Positions 54,760-64,000 of a DNA stretch of 64,000 nucleotides are shown one piece after another. Below the pieces are notes generated by a model. The model was given only the letters and a program-made list of their open reading frames with translations. It was not told where the DNA came from and did not search any database. The stretch's first letter is position 1. The number at the start of each line of letters is the position of its first letter. The stretch is from NCBI GenBank assembly GCA_008638375.1, contig CM018052.1, positions 26,133,071-26,197,070 on the forward strand, read 5' to 3'. Source of the DNA: Nyssa sinensis (Eukaryota > Streptophyta > Magnoliopsida > Cornales > Nyssaceae). The translations under genes were made by a program, and so were the position numbers.

Positions 54760-56029
54760 GATGTAATGTACTCGGGATTAATGAATAACAGTTCGGGATT
54801 ACAGAGTTTAAATTTGTCTTGTACTCATAATTAAATGATTTGATTGAAAAAATTATTTGTCAAAAAAATAAAATAAAATTCAATGCTGCTATTTAGCACA
54901 TCCCATCTCTATGAAACTACATAGTTTTCATTACTGGAATAAAAAAATTTGTGCTTTTGCCTCGGGGGGAATATATACATATGTAAAACTAGCACATTAT
55001 AAATGCGTAAAACTTATTTTATAAAATAAAAAGGGCCTTAATAAAATTTTGAAAACACTTTTAATCTAAGACGTATTAATTTTATGCGATCGTCACACCT
55101 TGTAATAACTACTATAAATTTATCATTAACAATAAATTTTAGTAAAACTGATAAATATTTAAATTGCAATGCTATTAAAAGTCTGTACACATATCCACAC
55201 CATATTTTATTCGTTTGATGAAAATAAATTTAATAAATAATAATATTTAAATAAATAATAATTCAATTTTATCTCCAGCATACATGTGCATATAAACTTT
55301 TAGTAGTATTAGACATATTTAAATCATAATGATTATATGACAACATAAAATGAAGGGTGCATTTGATTGATTAGACATAAACTTTAATGATGCTTGGTGA
55401 GGAAGCTCACGAATTTTGATGATTTAGACATTGGAAGTTTCATTATAGTCAAATAGAAGACTAACCTATAGAGGGAGAAAGAGGAAAAGGGATGTGCATA
55501 AGATTGGTGTTGAGAGAGGGAAAATTGGTCTTTTACAAAATGTTAACATTTGACACTGCAAACTAATAAACAAATTTGAAAAAAATATTTATAAATGCTT
55601 AAATTTCATTAAAGACTTCAAGATGACCCATATTAATGGAAGAGGTTATTATAATTAGTCAAATTCGATAAATATTATTTTCCAATGGTCAGAAAGGCAA
55701 AGGATAATCCATTTAATATATTTGTAAAATAAATCATTCCATTACATATTTAGGTTAGCGTTGAAGTAATGAAAAACTCAAAATTATAATATATGTAATA
55801 TATTTTAACCAGGACCAAAATTATTATGTTTGGGATGGCTCTAAATGACCTTGAAAACATTTTGAAAGAGTAATAATTAGACCGTTTAGGCATCTAACTA
55901 GTTGAGGATTACTGCTGTGACCTGTCTCACAAATTAGATTTTCATATCTCAACGAAGAATTTCCTTCATATATATAAATTTTTATATATAATCATTTTTT
56001 TTCAGATTGTAAGAAAGACTCTTGAAAAT
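54760..56029. other. AT-rich intergenic DNA
   Basis: No gene, RNA or delimited repeat seen. Confidence 0.55.
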
Positions 56030-56120
56030 CCTAAGCCCAACTCAAGATTGGAAATTGTCTAATACTCCACTCCATCCTTATGAGACTTGAACCCTTAAAC
56101 CTATCCACTAAAAATGACCA
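56030..56120 (-). repeat. SINE-like head, minus strand
   Basis: On the minus strand it reads TTAGTGGATAGGTTTAAGGG followed by a GGTTCAAGTCTCA box-B-like motif, close to the head of the family at 21850 and 39595. Confidence 0.45.
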
Positions 56121-56249
56121 CAGATGATATAATTAGGGTATAGTTCATTTTTTATTTTTTTGTGTAATGTAAGGTATCCTGGCCAGCTTTCATGCACCCA
56201 ACTATGTCCCTGCAGTCCTTCACCAGCTTGTGTGCTCATTTTTAGAAGA

Positions 56250-56366
56250 CTTGTGTAGGATGATTCCGAGTGTTTTGTGTTGGCGAGAGAATTTGAACTA
56301 GAGAGTTTAAGATGATAAACCTCTTACAAGCAGTGTAATTCTCACTTTAACCAACCACTTGGGGTT
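56250..56366 (-). repeat. SINE-like fragment, minus strand
   Basis: On the minus strand it starts CCCCAAGTGGTTGGTTAAAG, the box-A-like head shared with 41285-41400, and includes CTAGTTCAAATTCTC. Confidence 0.45.
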
Positions 56367-56690
56367 GGAGTAGAGTTCATTAGTATATATAATCATATAT
56401 TTAGATATACACACATCAGAATCTACTAATTTCAGAAACAAGCCAAGCAACGCCTGTTTAGAAGTTGAATCACATTACAATCTGAGTCTCACCATAGTAC
56501 ATGCAATAAACCATCTGGTGGTTGCATGAGTAATAATGGGTCACGAGCTACAGCACATAGACAAGACAAGAGGTATCATTGTGTATATGACTTTGGGTCA
56601 TACATTGAAATTTAAAACAATCTTTATAATTGGATCGCTGTATCTAAGTTACCGATTCTGCTAAGGTGGGAAGACTGCTGCACTTGTGAA

Positions 56691-56693
<3 letters not shown>

Positions 56694-56731
<38 letters not shown>
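56694..56731. repeat. (GA)n microsatellite
   Basis: About 18 GA dinucleotides within a GT/GC-richer patch (56640-56900). The 83-codon minus-strand frame here is mostly produced by the repeat. Confidence 0.9.
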
Positions 56732-56733
<2 letters not shown>

Positions 56734-56899
56734 TGTGAAGGTGGCATGGGGGTGTGTGTGTTGTAAAATGTAAATAGGGTCGGTTGTTGAGGGGTTGAGG
56801 TGGGGCTGTTCAAAGTTTGACGACGATTTGTCCCTCTTTGGGACCCTGACTAGGTCTCTGTATGTCAATTCCCCGTGAACTTTTTGTCCGGTCACAGTG

Positions 56900-59530
56900 A
56901 ACTCTCCAGGGTAATAAATGATGCATCAGACAGCTGAATTATTTTTCTCACATGTGATCTCACCTCACCTCACATATCTTTTCGTGTTGCAGGTCACTGT
57001 GTAGAGTGATACGCGTTTATTTCGATTAGAGAATTTTTAGAAATCGACTCATAAAATAAATAAGTTAAATTTAAATTTATTTTAAAATTATTGACTTGAA
57101 TTAAACTCAATAAATTAATAAGTAATTTAATAAGATATAAAAAATCAAACTATCAGACATCGACTTGCAATTGGCTAAATTAGAAACTTGTTTAAGATTA
57201 GTTTGAAAAATTAATATTAGACAAATATTTTATTTTCATGTATAGTTGATTGTACAATTTAGATATTTCATTTCCATGTATAATTGATTTGGTTATTCTG
57301 GGATACTAGGCAAATATTTAATTTTCATGTATAGTTGATTTACAGCCCATCTATCTTTAATTTAGAACAATAATCTAGGTCCTAATCAAAGATTTTGGAT
57401 TCCTTTCTCATGTAATATAAACTGGATGTATCATTGATATGCAATATAGAATTTTCCTCGATTGTTGCCTTTCTTCCTAATCTTAACAATTAATAAGATG
57501 ATTTTGAATATAATTTGAAATTCATTTATTTTAACGAGCCAAAACTTGAACAACTTAATGTTCAACATGACTCGACTTATTTACAATCGTAATAGTTAAG
57601 TAACAACTAAAAATGATAATAACTTTTTTTTTTTTTGATGTTATATAATCAATACTTATAATAAAATCTTTTATCTCGCAACCAACAAAAGTTGATTATA
57701 TAAAGGAGCAATATGCTTCTAATTCTAAATTCATGTGCATACTTCATATTTATAAGAGGAGTACTACGATCATTCGCAGTGTTCGAAAACTCGTAATTTG
57801 ATTGGGGTGTACATTTTATGTGCCTGCATACACGCACCAATCAAATTACAAATATTTAAATGTCTCAACCAAAAAAAAATTTTAATAATTAAATGGATAG
57901 TCGATGGGGACCCTTGCCCAGTGCCTCAGATAAAATGATTGCAAAGTTAATCATTAGACAAAATTTGGATATATTGTCCATACAATGTATTATTTTTTAT
58001 TTGAAATTTAAACTAGGAATGTATAAATGTGGCTGAATTCACCAATTTAAGAAATGAAATTATTGTACATTGGGCAAATTGCAGTCATTCCTTTTTTTTT
58101 TTTTCAGATATATATGAATTGAAATTCCTAAATTAGCAGACTAAATTTAGCAATCTAGAAAGTATAATAATGCCAAACAGAGAAACCCTGGTCCAATCTG
58201 AAAACATTTCGACAGAGAGTCTTCGCTATAGGCTCTTTGTTTTCGGCCGAGGCCTGGTCATTTTTTATTTATTTTTGGATAAGTAAGATATGTATTAACA
58301 GGACAAAGCCCACCAAAGAAAAACAATTACAGCAGAGATAAAAAGAACAAACAGAGTTTGGAAGAATGCTACCCAGCTCGCTAATGTGACTATCAACCTT
58401 GCTGTGTGTTTGTTTCCTGGAAGTTTTGATCTTCACTTACCAACTCCACCCTTTGTCCATCTTTCCGAGCTTGTTTGGTTTGAACTATTTCAATTGATTT
58501 ACTTACTAATATGGTGATGTAAGACTTTAAAATTTGCAGAAACACTCAGATTTTGAGCTTTCATGAATTTAGCAACCACCCATTACTTTGATCCATTGAG
58601 ATTGCCTATTAGATGTACAAATTAATTTCTCTCCATACTTCGGCTTAAGTATACATTGGAGGTACCACCCATTACTTTGATCCATTGAGGTTGCCTATTA
58701 GATGCAGTCAATTCCCACTTACCTATTAAAGTGGGATAGATGGAAACAATTTTTCAACACCACTAAATGACAGTTTCTGGAGTTGTGGGTATATATATAT
58801 ATATATAAAATTGAGTTTGTGTCATAAACAAATCGACACATTTAATATGATTAATAAACAAGTTGCAAGTACTAAAATCTTTTCCGAAATGGCAAAATTT
58901 TCTTTTTTTATCGACATGGCTTAAGTTCAAGGCTCATCGCAAGTACGCGCATACACACACGTAAATAAAATTTACACTCCTCTATCATTGTATTAAAAAA
59001 ATAAAACAAATTGTGTTTGAATTTTAGTTCTTATCAATCTGTCCCACATGACGTAACTTGTCTAATTAACAAAAAAATAAATCTTAAGACAAGATAATTT
59101 GTTCCACATTAAGAACCCAAAACTTTTTCACTTATAAAAAAAGTTTTCATTTTATTTTGTCACGTGTGAAAGATTTATCAAATATTTTGATTATTTTTCG
59201 CATATTAATAAATTTCAATAACAACTCTTTTACTTGAAGTTAAAAAATGAATATGAATATGAATATGAATATGAAAATGAAAATGAAAATGAAAATAATA
59301 TGAATCAAATGAGATAGCCCAAACCATAGAAAACCTAATTTAATCATGTGATCAATGTTGTAAATTTCAGATCTCTTGAAGCATTACTATATGACAGCCT
59401 CTCCCTTTAGTTCACTTTTAAAGGCATTTACGACTTTTAAAATCTCTACCCTAAACATAACCAATCAAAGTTGCTAAAAAGTAAAAAAAGAGAAAAATGA
59501 TCCATACATACCATTTTTCTCAATCTCTCT
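56900..59530. other. AT-rich intergenic DNA
   Basis: No gene. A direct duplication of about 42 bp (CACCCATTACTTTGATCC...) occurs at about 58576-58617 and 58663-58704. There is a (TA)n run near 58791-58806 and a hexanucleotide ATGAAT/ATGAAA repeat at 59247-59297. Confidence 0.55.
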
Positions 59531-59559
59531 TCAATCTTTACAACCAATGCCCCATAAGC

Positions 59560-60105
59560 CAATTTATGCAGAAGGTGCACGGAATAGGGTTGAATTGGAA
59601 GTTCCACAGAATAAATTTATTTCCGTTTCCAAACAACATCTAAAAACATAAGTAATCATCACAATTAATTAGTGATTATTGAAGGTTCAGAATACTGATT
59701 TTGGTGATGCTGACACATCATTTTCTCCAGTCTCTTCAAAAACAATCCTGGTAAGCCAACTTAATTATGGCAATGGGGAATCTAATATGATTGAATTGAA
59801 AGTTAAACGCATGGAATGATTTTATTTCCGTTTCCAAACAACATCTAAATAAAAATGATCATCATGAGGGATCTAAATTCAATTACACACCATTTTCTCA
59901 ATCTCATAAGACCATTATTTGCAAAGGGGGTATTGAATTGAAAGTTCCATGGAATAACTTTATTGCTGTTTCCAAACATCAAAATAAAAATGATCATGAT
60001 TAGTGAAGGTTTAAGGGATCATAATTGTTGAATTAGAAGTTCCATCTAACAACTTTATTGCCATTTGCAAAACACATCAAAATAAAAATGATCATCATAC
60101 ATTAC
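59560..60105. repeat. Degenerate repeat cluster (about four copies)
   Basis: A block with GAATTGAAAGTTCCA, GGAATAACTTTATT, CGTTTCCAAACAACATC and AAAATGATCATCAT recurs at about 59591, 59792, 59933 and 60030, each copy diverged. Spacing shrinks from about 200 to 100 bp. No open frame. Confidence 0.7.
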
Positions 60106-60922
60106 AATACTTGCCTTCTGAAACTTGCAAGCATCGTATTTCTTTTTCCTTCCTTTTTCCTCCTTTTTGTGTTGGTAAAACTTGAAAGCAAAGGCTATTT
60201 GTCAGATAAATAAATAGATATTCCTAATAAAATTCCGGAGGCAATGGTTTTAAATGAGGCCGCAAAGTATTTTTGAGGCATTTTTTGTCCAATATGAGAC
60301 ATCCAGTCAGAATCAAAATTGGAGTGCAGAGAAAAACAGAAGTGGAGTGCAGATACAGGCATTAAAATATTTCTCAAACAATGCCTACTTGAAAGCCATC
60401 TAATATTTCAATGCAGCTGAGAACAAGTTATCATTTTTAATCTTGACCAAATATTTTATATTCAAAAATGGGGCAAATCAATTTTTAAATTTAAAAGGGT
60501 TTTCTAGCCTTCATAATATATTGGCACATACACACATGTCTATATATATATATATATATTCTTTCGTGAGAAATGGTTTTTTGATGGCTTGAATTGGTAC
60601 CAATCCTTGAAGAATGGTTTTTCTGGGGGAATTGGTTGTACTTAATTATAATTTAAGTAGCATGAGCTTTGAATCCAAGAATATATATGTGCATAGACAT
60701 GGTAACCAAACCTTATTTGCCGACCATGTCATCTCAAACTTCGAATTTTCATCATTCCATCTGATGCATGTGGGGATTTCTATGGTTGCCACCACGTTGC
60801 TTGTGGACCTGGGGTCTGTTTGGCCAGCATGTTGCTTTCGGACCTGTGGTATGCTTGGACAGTTCACACTTGTGTCCTAATCATCCAACTCAAGCATCAG
60901 ACTTTTGGATGAAGCATAGGTC

Positions 60923-60954
<32 letters not shown>

Positions 60955-62428
60955 TGTATAGAGATAAATAGATAGATAGAGGGCCAAAGTTAAAAATTTA
61001 TGTCAGAAGGGAAAACTTTGTTCTTAGTATACATTTTAAGTTAAAAAATTAAAGAAAATATGCGTAAATTATATTGATATCTTCTAAAATTATTGATAGT
61101 TACACTGATTTTTTTTAACATTTTTAAAATTACACTAATTTTTTCTATTTTACTGACAAAGTACAAATATCCCATCCAATCATTTTTTTTAACATAACAA
61201 AACTATTCATTTCATGTTTTTCTTTGCATTTTTTCAGTTTTGACTAATGTTTCTAACTTTTTTTAAAGATTTTGTTTTTAATTTTATATAAAAATAAATT
61301 TAAGGTAAATAATTTATTTTTATTTTATATAAATATAAATTTAAAGTTTTAATCAATATTTATCTAAAAATGAAAAATAAAAATAAAAAAGCTCAAAATG
61401 TTAAAATGTAAAAAAAAAAAACATGAAAGTGACAATTTTGTCATTTTGAATAAAAATTTTGTCCCCATTTAAAAATGTCTAATATCTCTTTTAATATATA
61501 TAATCAAACTATCATTTATGCATTAATCTCTCATAAGACTGTGATGTATATGATTAAGGAAGTTTTCATATCGAGAATTGTGACATAGAGGATATATATA
61601 TTTTTTTCTGTGAAAATAAGTTGATTGATGTTTTAATCTTTTAGGTGTTTCATGTTTGGATCAAATAGTTACAAGTGAGACACTTCATATAATTTTTTGA
61701 ATTTTTTTTTTTTTAAATTTTGTAATTAATTTTTTAAAAATTGTGAAACTACATTTGAATGTGACAATTTAAATTATAAAAAATTAAAATTAATAACTTG
61801 TCAAACGCGTATCCTACATTTTGAAATTCAAAATTTGCGATTAAAAAACTAACCAAACAAATTTGAAAAATAATAAACAAAGAGCAGTTATGTTAGAACT
61901 TCGGTAAAACTAATTATGAAAAAGTTTTTTGTTTTATTTTATATGGGGTGAGAAATTAAAGGGATTTGTTGGAAACTCTTAAAAAAAATATAAAAGATTT
62001 TAAAATAAAAGATTAGGGCAAGAGGGCAATTGACCTCATTGGCCTTCATTGGTCCGTCCCTACACACATATACACGACACTAATGGTAATGGTATGTAAT
62101 TAAGATCAAGTAAACATCAATTCTGCTGTATAATTTAAGAAACTTTGACTAAATTTGTCCAAGTTATGGGCCAATTTGTATATTAATTTGGCCGTTAATG
62201 AAGACAATGGAAGGACACAGGCTAACTTTTCGGAGTTTTAAATGTGCTGTGGTGGTCAGCTGTAAATCAGTACTCTATGTCATGAAATCTTCTTGGTTAA
62301 CATAAAAAGAAAAAACTTAAGACTACCATTGTAGTTACAGATTTGAGGGAATAATTTTTTTTTAAAAAGTGTCAACGGCCAACAATACATATGAATAAAT
62401 TAAAGCAGTTCATTATTTCCCAAGTCAG
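60106..62428. other. Intergenic DNA upstream of the lipase gene
   Basis: No gene I can support. Contains (TA)n at about 60541-60560 and (TATG)8 at about 60927-60958. The patch 60600-60900 is less AT-rich with a short open frame lacking recognisable features. The rest is AT-rich and includes the distal lipase promoter. Confidence 0.5.
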
Positions 62429-62436
62429 TATATAAA
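62429..62436 (+). promoter_or_regulatory. TATA box of the PLA1-like lipase gene
   Basis: TATATAAA, followed by the expected start site 25-35 bases later (about 62460-62470). This makes the ATG at 62441 lie upstream of transcription start and favours the ATG at 62525. Confidence 0.65.
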
Positions 62437-62524
62437 GCATATGCAACACAAGCCCATCTTTGCAAGTTTCATGTGGCGTATGAACCAAATGATGAATTGG
62501 TGCAAAAAGAAGAACAAGAAAAAG

Positions 62525-64000
62525 ATGGATAGCAGTAGCACAGCTCAAAAATGGAGGCTTCTCGGCGGTGAGAAGAACTGGGAGTACCTATTGGACCCTC
62601 TGGACATTGATCTTCGTCGATACATAATTCACTATGGGGAGATGGCTCAAGCAACCTATGACACCTTCATCTCCGACAAGGCATCGAGGTTTGCCGGAAG
62701 TAGCCGATATACGAAAAAAGATCTCTTCTCTAAGGTGGGTATTGACAAAAACAATCCATTCAAGTATCGTGTCACAAAATATTTGTATGCAACATCATCA
62801 ATCCCAGTCCCTGAGGCATTCATCGTAAAGTCATTTTCGAGGGAGGCTTGGAGCAAGGAATCAAACTGGATGGGGTATGTTGCTGTGGCCACAGATGAAG
62901 GTAAGGCTGCGTTAGGGAGAAGAGATATTGTGATTGCTTGGAGAGGTACAATCCGGGCCTTGGAATGGGTTAGTGATTTTGAATTTCTTTGTGTCTCTTC
63001 TTCAAAAATTCTTGGAAATCAGCATGGTGACCCTAAGGTGCACCAGGGCTGGTACTCCATCTACACTTCAGATGATCCAAGATCACCATTCAATAAGACC
63101 AGTGTCAGAGACCAGGTGAGTTTTCATATAACAAAACATATATTTCTTTGTGCAATACTATTATAAGCTCGAGTTTATATAAAATATAATATTTTAATGA
63201 TTAGATAATATGAGATTTGAGTATTTATCCATTGTAACCGCTTTAGTTCTAATTTGTAGTTAAAACACCAGTTTCAATGAGTTTTTCTTTTTTTTTTTTA
63301 ATTTTAATTTTGTTTTGTATAGTCTAAAGTTTTTTTTTTTTGTGAAGGTTTTTGTTTTTTATTAGACTTCTTATCTAATGTGTAAACTTCTTTATATTAA
63401 TTAATTTAATTTAATTTATTATAAAAAATATCATCAATTTATATTAAATTTTTTTGTATCTTTAAATTATAATTTTACGATTGAACATAAGGGACATAAT
63501 TTGCTCTCCAAAAACTAATTTTCTAACTCCGTCCTTGATGATTAAAACACCAATCTCATATGAGTTAAAATTTACAGTATCATTAGACTATTCCTTAAGT
63601 TAGGACAAATAATATATATTGGAGATAATACCAAAGTTGAAGTTTTTTTATTTTTGTATTATAATTCAGGTTTTTGGGGAGGTTAGGAGGCTAGTGGAAG
63701 AATATAAGAACGAGGAAATCAGCATCACTATAACCGGCCACAGTTTGGGAGCAGCGGTTGCGACGCTCAATGCTGTTGACATAGTTACCAACAGCTTGAA
63801 CAGGCCAAAAGAGCAACCAAACAAGGCCTGTCCTGTCACAGCCATTGTATTTGCCAGCCCCCGCGTTGGAGACTCAGACTTCAAGAAGGTGTTCTCTGGA
63901 CTGAAAGATCTTCGAGTTTTACGCGTCCATAATGCCCGAGATGTTGTTCCAGACTACCCAGTGATAGGCTACTCCGATGTTGGAAATGAGTTAGCCATTG
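62525..64000 (+). CDS. Phospholipase A1-II-like (DAD1-like) class-3 lipase, 3' partial
   Basis: Exon 1 is 62525-63115, the intron 63116-63669 (GTGAGT...TTCAG), and exon 2 63670 to the edge; phase 0 at the junction. The start at 62525 has A at -3 and G at +4 and gives [15 protein letters not shown], the usual beginning of cytosolic PLA1-II proteins. Upstream in-frame ATGs (62441, 62471, 62480) exist, but the first precedes the predicted transcription start. Features: [34 protein letters not shown], then the lipase elbow GHSLG (Ser about 222) and [11 protein letters not shown] with the likely catalytic Asp about 288. The catalytic His lies beyond the window. No plastid transit peptide, unlike DAD1, so it is probably a cytosolic acylhydrolase releasing sn-1 fatty acids from phospho- or galactolipids; the substrate is inferred from family. 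Confidence 0.92.
63116..63669 (+). other. Intron of the PLA1-like gene
   Basis: 554 bases, AT-rich, canonical GT-AG ends. No nested gene. Confidence 0.85.

Noticed and set aside
56644..56895. 83-codon minus-strand frame with a Ser-Leu repeat
   Set aside because: Half of it is the (GA)n microsatellite translated; no gene structure around it.
58200..58360. Stretch resembling a LINE 3' region (GGATAAGTAAGATATGTATTA)
   Set aside because: Only a short similarity from memory, with no reverse transcriptase remnant nearby.
60614..60880. 88-codon plus-strand frame before the (TATG)n repeat
   Set aside because: No start context, family or neighbouring exon; composition alone is not enough.

Overview
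The window looks like nuclear DNA of a eudicot plant. Genes have short GT-AG introns, the intergenic DNA is very AT-rich, and there are many (AT)n, (GA)n and (TATG)n microsatellites. LTR retrotransposons fill a large part of it. I cannot name the species.

Layout. Positions 1-32,807 are almost entirely three related Ty3/gypsy retrotransposons of the Tat clade, all transcribed on the minus strand. Copy 1 (1-10,424; its 3' LTR lies beyond the left edge) has open gag-protease and pol frames. Copy 2 (10,753-20,459) and copy 3 (22,947-32,802, flanked by the 5-bp target duplication GAGGC) are older and full of stops. All three share a plan, read on the minus strand: 5' LTR, primer-binding site, gag-protease, a single UAG, pol in the same frame, an array of hairpin-forming tandem repeats, then a spliced antisense gene on the plus strand, and finally (copies 2 and 3) polypurine tract and 3' LTR. 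The UAG is followed by CAA UUA in all three copies, the context known from leaky plant-virus stops.

Positions 33,524-37,038 (minus) hold a complete six-exon host gene, a CHUP1-like protein closest to Arabidopsis IPGA1 (predicted 642 aa). From 37.3 to 49.7 kb no intact gene is seen. This stretch holds SINE-like fragments, a long foldback element, LTR-like pieces, a decayed open frame at 47.7-48.2 kb and a possible lone exon at 48.9-49.1 kb. A complete Ty1/copia element with target duplication GTCTT lies at 49,735-54,754; its single polyprotein frame is broken by a one-base loss and its RNase H domain by an internal deletion.

From 54.8 to 62.4 kb the sequence is AT-rich intergenic DNA with SINE-like fragments, simple repeats and a degenerate repeat cluster near 59.6-60.1 kb. 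The window ends inside a class-3 lipase gene of the plant PLA1-II (DAD1-like) family (62,525 to the edge, plus), with its TATA box at 62,429.

The two host genes show no functional link to each other. The most unusual content is the expression architecture of the Tat elements: a conserved readthrough signal, a convergent spliced antisense gene with its own TATA box, and a hairpin array between the two convergent units whose stem sequence changes while pairing is kept.
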